A DNA stretch of 64,000 nucleotides from Sinorhizobium psoraleae (GCF_013283645.1 NZ_JABEKV010000001.1:186001-250000), one strand, 5' to 3'; numbered from the stretch's first letter, positions 17,299 to 26,865 are shown. Notes: generated from the sequence alone by a model not told the origin. Made by a program: numbers and translations.

Positions 17299-17949
17299 AT
17301 GGCCCAATCGACCTTCACTATCCTTCTCGGCGGTACGCTTACCCGCACCGAGCGGCTTGCGAGCCAGCTTTCGGGTAGCCGCTTCATTGCGGCCGACGGC
17401 GGCATGCGCCACGCGAGCACGCTTGGCATCGTTCCCGAACTCTGGGTCGGCGATTTCGACTCGACCGACGATGCGTTGCTTGCCGAGTTCACCGATGTTC
17501 CGCGCGAGAGCTATCCGGCGGCAAAAAGCGCGACCGACGGGGAGATCGCGGTCGAGGCTGCGGTCGCGCGCGGCGCAACGTCGCTGATCTTCGCCGGCGC
17601 CCTCGGCGGCACCAGAAGCGACCACGCCTTCCTGCATCTGCTGCGAGCCGTGGCGATCGCCGAAGAGGGGCTGCCGGCGCTGATGACCTCCGGCGAGGAG
17701 GAAGCCTATCCGCTGCTGCCCGGCGCGCGGGAGATCGATCTCCCGAAAGGCAGCCTTTTCTCAATTCTCGGGCTCAGTGCGCTTTCCGGCCTTTCCATCG
17801 AAAACGCCCGTTATCCGCTCGAGGGCTTCGCCTTGCCCTTCGGTTCCTCCCGGACCATTTCCAACATTGCGGAGGGACCGGTCCGCTTTTCCTTGAAATC
17901 CGGCCGGGCGGTTATTCTCGCCCGTCCCTATGATCTTTCCGGAGCCTGA
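17299..17949 (+). CDS. thiN: Thiamine pyrophosphokinase
   Basis: A 216-residue kinase that converts thiamine to thiamine pyrophosphate using ATP. Family motifs are AADGGMRHA near the N-terminus, WVGDFDS (metal/ATP site), the TDGEIAVE segment and the C-terminal beta-sheet domain (FSILGLSALSGLSIENARYPL). It complements ThiBPQ, which imports thiamine, giving a local uptake and activation set. No thi box precedes it, only a RIME2-like repeat. The ABC-F gene begins 4 bp after its stop, or overlaps it, so the two are probably co-transcribed. Confidence 0.92.
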   Translation: MAQSTFTILLGGTLTRTERLASQLSGSRFIAADGGMRHASTLGIVPELWVGDFDSTDDALLAEFTDVPRESYPAAKSATDGEIAVEAAVARGATSLIFAGALGGTRSDHAFLHLLRAVAIAEEGLPALMTSGEEEAYPLLPGAREIDLPKGSLFSILGLSALSGLSIENARYPLEGFALPFGSSRTISNIAEGPVRFSLKSGRAVILARPYDLSGA

Positions 17950-17953
17950 AGCC

Positions 17954-19780
17954 TTGGCGCCACCCATTCTGAAGCTCGATGACATCTTCCTGACCTTCGG
18001 CGGCGCGCCGCTGCTTGCGGGCGCCAACCTGCAGGTCGAGCCTGGCGACCGCATCTGCCTCGTCGGGCGCAACGGCTCCGGCAAGTCCACACTCATGAAG
18101 ATGGCCGCCGGCCTCGTCGAACCGCAATCAGGCGAAATCTTCCGTCATCCCTCGGCGACCGTTCGCTATCTGCATCAGGCGCCGGATTTCGAAGGCTTCG
18201 ACACCGTCCAGGCCTATGCGGAAGCGGGGCTCGGCCCGGGTGACGATCCCTATCGCGTCGCCTATCTGCTGCAGCATCTTGGGCTGACAGGCGAGGAGGA
18301 TCCGAAGCGGCTCTCGGGGGGCGAGGCGCGGCGTGCGGCACTTGCCCGTGTGCTGGCACCGGAGCCGGACATCCTGCTCCTCGACGAGCCCACCAACCAT
18401 CTCGATCTCCCGACCATCGAATGGCTGGAGGACGAACTCACCCGCAGCCGCTCGGCACTCGTGCTCATCTCGCACGACCGGCGCTTTCTCGAAAAGGTCT
18501 CGACGGCGACCGTCTGGCTCGACCGGGGCCAGTCGCGCCGGCTCGACCGCGGCTTTGGCCATTTCGAGGCGTGGCGTGACGAGGTGCTGGAGGCCGAGGA
18601 ACTGGAGCAGCACAAGCTCGGCAAGGCGATCGAGCGCGAGGAGCATTGGCTGCGCTACGGCGTCACGGCCCGGCGCAAGCGCAATATGCGTCGTCTTGGC
18701 GAACTGCAGGACATGCGGACGCGTTATCGCGGCCACAAGGGGCCGCAGGGCACGGTGCAGGCTGCGGCGGCGGACGCCAAGGAATCCGGCAAGCTCGTCA
18801 TCGAAGCGGAAAAGATCACCAAGGCTTATAGCGATCGCACGATCGTCGCGCCCTTCTCGATCCGTGTCCACCGCGGCGACCGGATCGGCCTCGTCGGCCC
18901 GAATGGCGCCGGCAAGACGACGCTGCTCAAACTTCTGACCGGCCAGATCGAGCCGGACTCCGGAACCGTCAAGCTCGGAACCAACCTCGAGATGGCGACG
19001 CTCGACCAGAAGCGCGAGGACCTGAACCTAGACGAGACGCTGGCGCACTACCTGACCGACGGCCGTGGCGACAACCTCCTCGTCAATGGCGAGCAGCGCC
19101 ACGTCACCGGCTACATGAAGGACTTCCTCTTCCAGCCGGAGCAGGCCCGCACGCCGATCCGCGAACTTTCGGGCGGCGAGCGCGCGCGGCTGATACTGGC
19201 GCGCATCCTGGCGCGCGCCACCAACCTTCTGATCCTCGACGAGCCGACCAACGACCTCGACATCGAAACGCTCGACCTCCTGCAGGAGATCGTCGCCGGT
19301 TTCGCCGGTACGGTGATCCTCGTCAGCCACGACCGCGATTTTCTCGACCGTACGGTGACCTCGACCATCGCGCCGGCCAATCCGGAGGCGCCGGACGGTC
19401 GCTGGATCGAATATGCGGGCGGCTATTCCGACATGATGGCGCAGCGCAAAGGTGCGATCGAAGAGAGGCGGAAGGTCGAAAAGGCGGAAAAGGCAAAGTC
19501 GAGCGATGCTCCGGCTGCGCCGTCCGAAGCGCCGAAGGCCAAGGGCAAGCTCTCCTACAAGCAGAAGTTTGCGCTCGAAAACCTGCCGAAGGAGATCGCC
19601 AGGACCGAAGCAGAGATCGCCAAGCACGAAGAGAAGATGGCCGACCCCAATCTCTTTTCGAAAGACCCGAATGGCTTTGCGAAAATTGCCGCCGAACTGG
19701 AGAAGTTGAGGGAAGGGCTCGCGCGCATGGAAGAGGAATGGCTGGAGCTTGAAATGCTGCGCGAGGAACTCGAGGGCTGA
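17954..19780 (+). CDS. ABC-F family ATPase (Uup-like)
   Basis: A 608-residue soluble protein with two ABC domains and no membrane segments. Walker A motifs are GRNGSGKST and GPNGAGKTT; signatures are LSGGEARRAALARVL and LSGGERARLILARIL; Walker B sites are LLLDEPTNHLD and LILDEPTNDLD. The C-terminus (about 540-608) is a coiled coil rich in Glu and Lys, as in Uup. ABC-F proteins act on ribosomes or DNA structures rather than in transport. The TTG start at 17954 is favoured because GGAG lies nine bases upstream; an in-frame ATG at 17930 overlaps thiN. Confidence 0.92.
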   Translation: MAPPILKLDDIFLTFGGAPLLAGANLQVEPGDRICLVGRNGSGKSTLMKMAAGLVEPQSGEIFRHPSATVRYLHQAPDFEGFDTVQAYAEAGLGPGDDPYRVAYLLQHLGLTGEEDPKRLSGGEARRAALARVLAPEPDILLLDEPTNHLDLPTIEWLEDELTRSRSALVLISHDRRFLEKVSTATVWLDRGQSRRLDRGFGHFEAWRDEVLEAEELEQHKLGKAIEREEHWLRYGVTARRKRNMRRLGELQDMRTRYRGHKGPQGTVQAAAADAKESGKLVIEAEKITKAYSDRTIVAPFSIRVHRGDRIGLVGPNGAGKTTLLKLLTGQIEPDSGTVKLGTNLEMATLDQKREDLNLDETLAHYLTDGRGDNLLVNGEQRHVTGYMKDFLFQPEQARTPIRELSGGERARLILARILARATNLLILDEPTNDLDIETLDLLQEIVAGFAGTVILVSHDRDFLDRTVTSTIAPANPEAPDGRWIEYAGGYSDMMAQRKGAIEERRKVEKAEKAKSSDAPAAPSEAPKAKGKLSYKQKFALENLPKEIARTEAEIAKHEEKMADPNLFSKDPNGFAKIAAELEKLREGLARMEEEWLELEMLREELEG

Positions 19781-19784
19781 CCCC

Positions 19785-19842
19785 ACAGCGCCACGCGTCT
19801 TATCAGACACGCAAAGGACGCTGCAGCACTCGCTCGTTGAAC
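19785..19842. repeat. RIME-like partial element
   Basis: CACAGCGCCACGCGTCTTAT, CAGACACGCAAAGGACGCTG and CAGCACT: the first palindromic module of the mosaic repeat, starting 5 bases after the ABC-F stop. Confidence 0.75.
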
Positions 19843-19888
19843 GGCTGCGTCCGATATGGTAAGGAAACCTTATTATTTCCGCTCATGA

Positions 19889-20389
19889 ATGATTGTGATG
19901 CCGATAAAGATCGAATCCGAAACGATCGGGATGCTGTTGACTGATGTCTCCCGGCTGCTGCGCGGCGCGTTCGACCGGAAGGTGAATGCGATGGATCTCG
20001 GGATCACGCCCGGCGAGGCCCGCACGCTGATCCAGGTCGCGCTGACCGAAGGCATCAAACAGGCGGAAATCGCCACCCGGATGGGTATAGAGCCGATGAC
20101 GCTCTCGGCCTATCTCGACCGGCTCGAGGGGCTGGGGCTGGTCGCGCGTGTGCCGGATCCGGCCGATCGGCGCGCAAAAAACGTCGTCATCACCGACAGC
20201 GCCGATCCATTGTTGACGGAGCTTATGGCCGGGCTTCGCGAAATGATAAACGCCTATACCGCAGGTCTCGACGAGGCGGAGCGCGAAATGCTCTGCGGCA
20301 ATCTCAGGATCCTGCGCGACAATCTCCGGCGGCTCGACCCCTGCCTCGCCGGCAAGGAAACCGGCAAGGAAAAAGGACCAGCCCAATGA
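19889..20389 (+). CDS. MarR family transcriptional regulator
   Basis: A 166-residue winged-helix regulator: ITPGEARTLIQVALTEGIKQAEIATRMGIEPMTLSAYLDRLEGLGLVARVPDPADRRAKNVVIT covers the helix-turn-helix and the wing, with the usual D-x-R-x-K pattern. Its stop overlaps the start of an MFS efflux gene by 4 bp, so it probably controls that pump in response to a ligand. ATG 19889 and ATG 19898 are both possible starts. Confidence 0.9.
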   Translation: MIVMPIKIESETIGMLLTDVSRLLRGAFDRKVNAMDLGITPGEARTLIQVALTEGIKQAEIATRMGIEPMTLSAYLDRLEGLGLVARVPDPADRRAKNVVITDSADPLLTELMAGLREMINAYTAGLDEAEREMLCGNLRILRDNLRRLDPCLAGKETGKEKGPAQ

Positions 20390-21624
20390 CGCTCAAGATG
20401 AGCGAACGGCGCACGAGCATCATCGGCGCGTTCCTGGTGGCGCTCGGCCCGGTCTCCATGGCGCTCTATACGCCAGCGATGCCGGAGCTCGTCCGCGCCT
20501 TTGCCTCGAGCGAAGCGGCGATCAAGATGACGCTATCGCTTTATTTCGGCGGCTTCGCTTTCGCCCAGCTCGTCTCGGGCACGCTCTCCGACGTCATCGG
20601 CCGCCGCCCGGCGACATTGATCTTCATGGCCATCTATCTTGCCGGCAGCCTGATGGCCGCCTTTGCACCCTCGGTCGGCGTGTTGCTGGCCGGACGCCTG
20701 GTGCAGGGGATTGGTGCCTCCGTCGGCATGACCGTGGCGCGCGCCATCGTGCGCGACCAGTTCACCGGCACCACGGCCGCCCGCATCATGAACATGATCG
20801 GGATGATGCTGGCGATCGGTCCTGCGGTTTCGCCGACGCTCGGCGGCCTTGCTCTCGGCCTCTTCGGCTGGCAGTCGATCTTCTTCCTGATGGTCGGTTT
20901 CGCGTTGATGGCCTGCTTCACCGTTCAGTTCTTCATGCTGGAAACGGTGACGCCCGACCGCAGCAAGGGGCGTATCGGGCCTATTTTCGCCGCCTATCGC
21001 GAGCTCCTGAAGGACAGCCGCTTTCTGTCGTCGACGCTGGTGATCGCCGGGGCCGTCGGCGCGCTCTATGCACAGGCGACGATGCTGCCCTTCGTCCTGA
21101 TCGGGCAAGTCGGCCTGACGCCGACCGAATTCGGTGTCGGCATGCTCATGCAGTCGGGCTTCTTCTTTTCCGGCACGGTCAGCGTGCGGCTGCTGATGCG
21201 GCGCTTCACCCCGCAGGCGCTCGTCCCCGTCGGCCTTTCTTTCATCGGCGCCGCCAGCGTTCTGCTCGCCTTCACCATGCATGCGCTCGCGCCCGGTTTC
21301 CTGTCGGTGATGGCGCCGGTCGGCGTCTATGCCTTCGGCATCGCCTTCGTCATGCCTTACATGATGACCGCTGCCATGGTGCCCTTTCCGCATATCGCCG
21401 GCACGGCCTCCGCGATGATGGGCTTCATCCAGATGAGCGCGGGACTTCTCGGCGGCGCGCTTGCCGCCCTCGTCGGCGTGCCGGCGCTAGCGCTCGGCAC
21501 GATCATCCCGGGCTTTGGGCTCGCCTCCATAGTCAGCTATTTCTGGTACCGCAAGACCGTTCGCCTGCGGCCATTGTCCGCGCCGGCGGCCGCCGATGAC
21601 GGGCTGCGCGAAGCGGCGGAATAG
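20386..21624 (+). CDS. Bcr/CflA-type MFS drug efflux transporter
   Basis: A 412-residue protein with about 12 hydrophobic helices. The early sequence MALYTPAMPELVRAF and the loop motif GTLSDVIGRRP (MFS motif A) are typical of the Bcr/CflA 12-TM drug:proton antiporters; RLVQGIGASVGMTVARAIVRD is also characteristic. It likely exports toxic compounds using the proton gradient. It is coupled to the upstream MarR gene by an ATGA overlap and followed by a strong bidirectional terminator. Confidence 0.92.
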   Translation: MTLKMSERRTSIIGAFLVALGPVSMALYTPAMPELVRAFASSEAAIKMTLSLYFGGFAFAQLVSGTLSDVIGRRPATLIFMAIYLAGSLMAAFAPSVGVLLAGRLVQGIGASVGMTVARAIVRDQFTGTTAARIMNMIGMMLAIGPAVSPTLGGLALGLFGWQSIFFLMVGFALMACFTVQFFMLETVTPDRSKGRIGPIFAAYRELLKDSRFLSSTLVIAGAVGALYAQATMLPFVLIGQVGLTPTEFGVGMLMQSGFFFSGTVSVRLLMRRFTPQALVPVGLSFIGAASVLLAFTMHALAPGFLSVMAPVGVYAFGIAFVMPYMMTAAMVPFPHIAGTASAMMGFIQMSAGLLGGALAALVGVPALALGTIIPGFGLASIVSYFWYRKTVRLRPLSAPAAADDGLREAAE

Positions 21625-21641
21625 ACTTCCATCCGAAACAG

Positions 21642-21675
21642 AAAGACCGCGGCAGATTGCTCTGCCGCGGTCTTT
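21642..21675. terminator. Bidirectional terminator between the MFS gene and argG
   Basis: A perfect 15-bp stem, AAAGACCGCGGCAGA / TCTGCCGCGGTCTTT, with a 4-nt loop TTGC. It has A and T runs on both sides, so it can serve both converging genes. Confidence 0.88.
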
Positions 21676-21700
21676 GATTTCAAACGATTCTGCGGCCGCC

Positions 21701-22918
21701 TCAGCGGTTGCGCGCGGCGAGCGTGCGCAGGCGCAGCGCATTGAGCTTGATGAAGCCGGCGGCATCCTTCTGGTCGTAGGCGCCCTGGTCGTCCTCGAAG
21801 GTGACCAGCTTGTCGGAATAGAGCGACTTCGGACTTTCGCGGCCGGTGACCATGACGTTGCCCTTGTAGAGCTTCAGCGTCACTTCGCCTTCGACATGCT
21901 CCTGGCTCTTGTCGATCGCCGCCTGCAGCATTTCGCGTTCCGGCGAGAACCAGAAGCCGTAGTAGATGAGCTCGGCATAGCGCGGCATCAGCTCGTCCTT
22001 CAAGTGCGCGGCGCCGCGGTCGAGCGTGATGCTCTCGATTGCGCGATGCGCCGCCAGCAGGATGGTGCCGCCGGGCGTTTCGTAGACGCCACGCGACTTC
22101 ATGCCGACGAAACGGTTCTCGACGAGATCGAGGCGGCCGATGCCGTTGTCGCGGCCGTATTCGTTGAGCTTGGCGAGAAGCGTCGCCGGCGACATGCGCA
22201 CGCCGTCGATCGAAACCGCGTCGCCGCGCTCGAAGCCGACCTTGATGATGGTGGCCTTGTCGGGTGCGGCTTCCGGCGAAATCGTGCGCATATGCACGTA
22301 TTCAGGGGCCTCCTGCGCCGGGTCTTCCAGCACCTTGCCCTCGGAGGAGGAGTGCAACAGGTTGGCGTCGACGGAGAAGGGGGCCTCGCCCTTCTTGTCC
22401 TTGGCGACCGGAATCTGGTGCTTCTCGGCGAATTCCAGCAGGTCCGTGCGACTCTTGAACGACCAGTCGCGCCAGGGCGCAATGATCTTGATGTCCGGGT
22501 TCAACGCATAGGCCGAGAGCTCGAAGCGGACCTGGTCGTTGCCCTTGCCGGTCGCGCCATGGGCGATCGCGTCGGCGCCGGTCTTCCTGGCGATGTCGAT
22601 CAGGTGCTTGGAGATCAGCGGACGGGCGATCGAGGTGCCGAGCAGGTAGACGCCCTCATAGACGGCATTGGCGCGGAACATCGGGAACACGAAGTCCCTG
22701 ACGAACTCTTCGCGCACGTCCTCGATGTAGATTTCCTTGATGCCGAGCATTTCGGCCTTCTTGCGCGCCGGTTCCAGTTCTTCGCCCTGACCGAGGTCGG
22801 CGGTGAAGGTCACCACTTCGGCGCCCAGTTCCGTCTGCAGCCACTTGAGGATGATCGAGGTGTCGAGACCGCCGGAATAGGCGAGAACGACCTTCTTCAC
22901 GTCTTTGTGCGATGCCAT
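21701..22918 (-). CDS. argG: Argininosuccinate synthase
   Basis: A 405-residue enzyme that joins citrulline and aspartate with ATP hydrolysis to AMP, the penultimate step of arginine synthesis. The ATP-pyrophosphatase loop AYSGGLDTS is at residues 13-21, and family motifs [14 protein letters not shown] and APWRDW follow. Length and start ([17 protein letters not shown]) fit the family. It is a single gene between convergent and divergent neighbours. Confidence 0.97.
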   Translation of the reverse strand: MASHKDVKKVVLAYSGGLDTSIILKWLQTELGAEVVTFTADLGQGEELEPARKKAEMLGIKEIYIEDVREEFVRDFVFPMFRANAVYEGVYLLGTSIARPLISKHLIDIARKTGADAIAHGATGKGNDQVRFELSAYALNPDIKIIAPWRDWSFKSRTDLLEFAEKHQIPVAKDKKGEAPFSVDANLLHSSSEGKVLEDPAQEAPEYVHMRTISPEAAPDKATIIKVGFERGDAVSIDGVRMSPATLLAKLNEYGRDNGIGRLDLVENRFVGMKSRGVYETPGGTILLAAHRAIESITLDRGAAHLKDELMPRYAELIYYGFWFSPEREMLQAAIDKSQEHVEGEVTLKLYKGNVMVTGRESPKSLYSDKLVTFEDDQGAYDQKDAAGFIKLNALRLRTLAARNR

Positions 22919-23138
22919 GATGTCTGTCCGTCTGCTCTGGGAAGCGGCAATGCCGCGTGCAAAATCTGCGGCACTTTAGCCAGAACTTGAAGGGATACAA
23001 GCATTACAGCGGCGCCCGGCGAAAATTGACACGCAAGGAGACATCGCGACAGCAGTATCATGAGCGGACAGAGGAATCCGCTGGCAAAAAAGCGTGTCCG
23101 GCGGTATCACCGGCAATCATCTCATTGAGGAATTCGCC

Positions 23139-23780
23139 ATGGACTTCGTGCCCAGCCTGCCGACGCTGCTCGCTTTTGCCGCCGCTAGCCTGCTGCTGGC
23201 GGCAACGCCCGGACCGGACATGACGCTTTCGATCAGCCGATCCCTGGCTCAAGGGAGGAAGGCCGCGCTCTTCGTCGTGCTCGGCACCGGCCTCGGCATC
23301 GTCGTTCACACGATGCTCGTCGCCTTCGGCATTTCGGCGCTCATCACCGCGTCGCCGACCGCTTTCATGGTGCTGAAGACGGGCGGGGCCGCCTATCTCT
23401 TCTGGCTCGCCCTTCAGGCAATCCGCCACGGCTCGACGCTTTCGGTGAAGAAGATCGACGGGGCGAAGGGAACGGCCGTCTCGAACGTCGCGACCGGCTT
23501 CTGGGTGAACATCCTCAACCCGAAGGTCGTGATCTTCTTCATGACCTTCCTGCCGCAGTTCGTCAGCGCGAACGATCCGTCGGTCACCGGCAAGCTCCTG
23601 TTCCTCGGCTTCTTCTTCATCGTCATCGGCATGCCGGTGAATGCGATGGTCGTACTTGCCGCCGATTGGCTCGCCGCCTGGCTGCAGAACAACAAGCGTT
23701 TCATGCGCGCCCTCGACTTCAGCTTCGCCGGCGTATTCTCGGTCTTTGCGGTCAAGATCTTTCTGACGCAGGCGCGGTGA
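23139..23780 (+). CDS. LysE/RhtB family amino-acid exporter
   Basis: A 213-residue membrane protein with about six hydrophobic segments. The N-terminal motif LLAATPGPDMTLSISRSLAQGRKAAL is the LysE/RhtB signature (PGP...G...A), and FWVNILNPKVVIFFMTFLPQFV is the conserved second region. It probably exports an amino acid or derivative; the substrate is unknown. The start at 23139 has GAGG ten bases upstream. It is divergent from argG, which by itself suggests no link. Confidence 0.9.
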   Translation: MDFVPSLPTLLAFAAASLLLAATPGPDMTLSISRSLAQGRKAALFVVLGTGLGIVVHTMLVAFGISALITASPTAFMVLKTGGAAYLFWLALQAIRHGSTLSVKKIDGAKGTAVSNVATGFWVNILNPKVVIFFMTFLPQFVSANDPSVTGKLLFLGFFFIVIGMPVNAMVVLAADWLAAWLQNNKRFMRALDFSFAGVFSVFAVKIFLTQAR

Positions 23781-23800
23781 AGACCATCCTGACACCTTTT

Positions 23801-23970
23801 GCCCCTCATCCGCCTGCCGGCACCTTCTCCCCGCAAGCGGGGCGAAGGGACGAGCGGCACGCTCCCCCGTTTCCTCTCTATGCATGCAGTAGCTTGAGGC
23901 GCTGACGTCGCGGCATGCGTTCTTCTCCCCGTGATGACGGGGAGAAGATGCCGGCAGGCAGATGAGGGGC
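23801..23970. repeat. 170-bp element with 22-bp terminal inverted repeats
   Basis: The left end GCCCCTCATCCGCCTGCCGG(CA) is matched 21 of 22 by the reverse complement of the right end. Each arm holds its own hairpin (CTTCTCCCCG/CGGGGCGAAG and CTTCTCCCCG/CGGGGAGAAG). The two arms flank about 70 bp of unrelated sequence. It fills the gap between two convergent genes and looks like a MITE or a paired palindromic repeat. Confidence 0.75.
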
Positions 23971-23999
23971 GATGGCGGCGGAAGGCCCGATGTGGCGGC

Positions 24000-24794
24000 T
24001 CAGCCGATCAGCAGTGCGTCGTCGTCGAGCGTCTGGCCGCGGATGCGGCGGAACATGGCGATGAGGTCCTCGACCTCAAGTGTCTTGCGGCTGTCGCCGG
24101 CGACGTCGAGCACAATTTCGCCGCCGTGAAGCATGATCGTGCGATGGCCGTAGTCGAGCGCCTGCCGCATCGAGTGGGTGACCATCATCGTCGTCAGCTT
24201 GCGTTCGGTGACGATCTTCTGCGTGAGGTTCATGACGAATTCCGCCATGCCCGGATCGAGCGCCGCGGTGTGCTCGTCGAGAAGCAGCACCTCCGACCCG
24301 GCGAGCGTCGCCATCACCAGCGAGACGGCCTGCCTCTGGCCGCCGGACAGGAGGTCCATGCGGTCGCCCAGGCGGTTTTCGAGCCCGAGATTGAGTTCGG
24401 CAATCCGTTCGCGGAAGTGTTCGCGACGTTTCGCGCCGAGCGCCGGCGTCAGGCCGCGGCTTTCGCCGCGCCTCGCAGCAAGCGCCAGGTTCTCCTCGAT
24501 CGAAAGCGCGCCGCAACTGCCGGCGAGCGGATCCTGGAAAACGCGCGCAACGAGGCCGGCGCGCGCCGCCGTGCCTTTGCGTGTGACGTCCGTGTGCCCG
24601 ATCGTTACCTCACCTTCGCTCGGCAGCACATCTCCGGCGAGCACGCCGAGCAGCGTCGATTTGCCGGCCCCGTTCGAGCCGATCACCGTGACGAAGGAAC
24701 CCTCCTCGATGGTCAGGGTGACGCCGTTCAGCGCCTGCTTCTGCAACGGCGTGCCCTTGCCGAAAACAACCTTGATGTTCTTGACGCTGATCAT
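24000..24794 (-). CDS. ABC transporter ATP-binding protein (TrpX-associated type)
   Basis: A 264-residue ATPase. Walker A is GSNGAGKST, the signature LSGGQRQAVSLVMAT, and Walker B LLLDEHTAALDP. The His in place of the usual Pro in DEP is characteristic of the ATPases that serve TrpX/PF04392 binding proteins. It powers uptake together with the permease, whose stop it overlaps by 4 bp. The substrate may be an aromatic or other amino acid, inferred from the binding-protein family only. Confidence 0.88.
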   Translation of the reverse strand: MISVKNIKVVFGKGTPLQKQALNGVTLTIEEGSFVTVIGSNGAGKSTLLGVLAGDVLPSEGEVTIGHTDVTRKGTAARAGLVARVFQDPLAGSCGALSIEENLALAARRGESRGLTPALGAKRREHFRERIAELNLGLENRLGDRMDLLSGGQRQAVSLVMATLAGSEVLLLDEHTAALDPGMAEFVMNLTQKIVTERKLTTMMVTHSMRQALDYGHRTIMLHGGEIVLDVAGDSRKTLEVEDLIAMFRRIRGQTLDDDALLIG

Positions 24795-25690
24795 GCGGCA
24801 CCTCCGCGACGCAGACGAGGAAGGACGAGCGCCACGGTGACGAGAGCCGCGGTGACGAAATTGAGGTCGGAGGCCTGCAGGCCGAGCATGTCGGTCGACA
24901 GCGCGAGCTGGATGGCGATGCGGTAGAGGATCGAGCCGAGCACGCAGCCGGCGAGCGCGATCAGGATGCCGCGGGCGCCGAACAGCGTTTCGCCGATGAT
25001 GACCGCCGCAAGGCCGACGACGATCGTGCCGACGCCGGAGGTCACGTCGGCAAAGCCGTTCGTCTGGGCAAAGAGTGCCCCGCCAAAAGCAACGAGGGCG
25101 TTGGAGATCGCCATGCCGAGATAGATCTGGCGGCTGGTATCGACCCCTTGGGCGCGGGCCATACGGGCATTGGCACCGGTCGCCCGCATGGCGAGGCCGG
25201 CGTCGCTCTCAAGAAAGCGCCAGACGATGAGGACGGCCGCGAGCACAAGAATGCCGACGAAAAGCGGGCGAACGTAGAAGTCCCGGAGGCCCAGCCCATA
25301 GAATGGCGAAAGCATGGTGTCGGCATTGATCAGCGCGACGTTCGGCTTGCCCATGACGCGCAGGTTCACCGAGAAGAGCGCGATCATCGTCAGGATCGAG
25401 GCGAGCAGATTGAGGATGCGGAAGCGCACGTTAAGCAGCGCCGTGACGATGCCGGCCGCGGCACCGGCGACCATCGCGACGGCTGCGGCGAGCCACGGAT
25501 TGACACCCGCAATGATCAGGACTGCGGTGACCGCCGCCCCAAGCGGAAACGAGCCGTCGACCGTCAGATCGGGAAAGTCGAGCACGCGGAAGGCAAGGAA
25601 GACGCCGACGGCGACAAAGGCATAGACGAGCCCCAGTTCCACGGCTCCCCAGAAAGCGATTTGACTCAACGCTCGGCCCTTTTCAGTCAT
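24791..25690 (-). CDS. ABC transporter permease (TrpY-like)
   Basis: A 299-residue membrane protein with eight or nine hydrophobic helices, of the branched-chain/ribose-type permease superfamily: ELGLVYAFVAVGVFLAFRVLDFPDLTVDGSFPLGAAV is the typical N-terminal segment, and ALVAFGGALFAQTNGFADV the conserved cytoplasmic loop. The start at 25690 follows the repeat-filled gap downstream of the binding-protein gene. It forms the channel with the 24000-24794 ATPase. Confidence 0.88.
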   Translation of the reverse strand: MTEKGRALSQIAFWGAVELGLVYAFVAVGVFLAFRVLDFPDLTVDGSFPLGAAVTAVLIIAGVNPWLAAAVAMVAGAAAGIVTALLNVRFRILNLLASILTMIALFSVNLRVMGKPNVALINADTMLSPFYGLGLRDFYVRPLFVGILVLAAVLIVWRFLESDAGLAMRATGANARMARAQGVDTSRQIYLGMAISNALVAFGGALFAQTNGFADVTSGVGTIVVGLAAVIIGETLFGARGILIALAGCVLGSILYRIAIQLALSTDMLGLQASDLNFVTAALVTVALVLPRLRRGGAA

Positions 25691-25734
25691 GTTTCGCGCA
25701 AAACCTGCCGGATGCGCGAAACGTGTTTGGTTTC

Positions 25735-25838
25735 TACAGCGCCGCGCGTCTTATCAGACGCGCAAAGGTCGCTGTAGCACTTTTGAGTTGCTGCATGCTT
25801 TTGTCCTTAAAAACGGCTCCGATTTACGGAACATGCAG
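25735..25838. repeat. RIME-like element, near-complete copy
   Basis: CTACAGCGCCGCGCGTCTTA, TCAGACGCGCAAAGGTCGCT and GTAGCACTTTTGAGTTGCTG form the first module (strong hairpin). The second module is TGCATGCTTTTGTCCTTAAA, AACGGCTCCGATTTACGGAA, CATGCAG. It lies between the binding-protein gene and its permease gene, so a hairpin could lower downstream expression. Confidence 0.85.
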
Positions 25839-25911
25839 TCGTGAAGCGCCCCCGTATGGAACGGGGGCGGCAAAAAGGCAACCAACTTGCGTCGGTAAAG
25901 GAACGCAGTCG

Positions 25912-26865
25912 TTATTCGATGACGCGGGTCGCGCGCTTGATGAGGCTTTCCGGCAGGGTCACGCCCATCTTCGTCGCGGCGGCCTTGTTGAGGACGAGGT
26001 CGGTGCCGGCAGCAACCTTGACAGCGATATCGCCCGGGTTTTCACCTTTGAGAATACGGACGACCACGTCGCCGGTCTGCTTGCCGACGTCGTAGTAGTT
26101 GAAGCCGAGGGCCGCGACCGAGCCGCGCGAAACGGAATCGGTGTCGGCGGTGAAGAGCGGCAGCTTGCTTTCCTCGGCCACCGCGACGGCACCTTCAAGC
26201 GCGGAGATGATCGTGTTGTCGGTCGGAACGTAGATCGCGTCAGCGCGGCCGACGAGCGCGCGGGCAGCGCCCTGGACTTCCGCCGATTTCGTTGCGGCGG
26301 ACTCGACTACGGTAAGGCCAGCCTTTTCGGCTTCGGCCTTCAGGGCGGCGAGCAGCGAGACGGAGTTCGCCTCACCGGAATTGTAGAGATAGCCGATCGA
26401 CTTGGCGTTCGGCAGGATCTCCTTGATCAGCGCCACGTGCTCGGCAACCGGCGACATGTCGGAGAGGCCAGTTACGTTGCCGCCGGGCTTTTCCATATCC
26501 CGGACGAGCTGCGCGCCGAGCGGATCGGAAACGGCGGTGAAGACCACCGGGATGTCGCGCGTCGAGGAAACCACGGCCTGTGCGGAAGGCGTCGAGATCG
26601 GAACGATGACGCTCGGCGCTTCGCCGGCGAACTGACGGGCGATCTGCGCCGCAGTCGCCGGATTGCCCTGCGCCGACTCGTAGATGAACTTGAGGTTCTC
26701 GCCTTCCTTGTAGCCGGCAGCGGCGAGCGCATCCTTGACCCCGTCGCGGGCAGCATCGAGCGCGGGATGCTCGACGATTGCGGTTACGGCAACCGTGACC
26801 TCGTCGGCGCGTGCCGGCAGCGAAAGCGCCACGGTGGCGGCAAGGGCGATGAGAAGTGAGCGCAT
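25912..26865 (-). CDS. ABC transporter substrate-binding protein (TrpX/PF04392 family)
   Basis: A 317-residue secreted protein. The signal peptide MRSLLIALAATVALSLPARA is followed by DEVTVAVTAIVEHPALDAARDGVKDAL, the start of the ABC_sub_bind fold; later motifs include PVVFTAVSDPLGAQLV and DAIYVPTDNTIISALE. Family members bind tryptophan, tyrosine or other small ligands. The start at 26865 is chosen because the signal peptide begins there; the longer frame is unlike a leader. It is the first gene of a three-gene transporter unit. Confidence 0.9.
   Translation of the reverse strand: MRSLLIALAATVALSLPARADEVTVAVTAIVEHPALDAARDGVKDALAAAGYKEGENLKFIYESAQGNPATAAQIARQFAGEAPSVIVPISTPSAQAVVSSTRDIPVVFTAVSDPLGAQLVRDMEKPGGNVTGLSDMSPVAEHVALIKEILPNAKSIGYLYNSGEANSVSLLAALKAEAEKAGLTVVESAATKSAEVQGAARALVGRADAIYVPTDNTIISALEGAVAVAEESKLPLFTADTDSVSRGSVAALGFNYYDVGKQTGDVVVRILKGENPGDIAVKVAAGTDLVLNKAAATKMGVTLPESLIKRATRVIE

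Noticed and set aside
21596..22990. A 464-codon open frame opposite argG
   Set aside because: Antisense shadow; argG on the other strand has all expected motifs.
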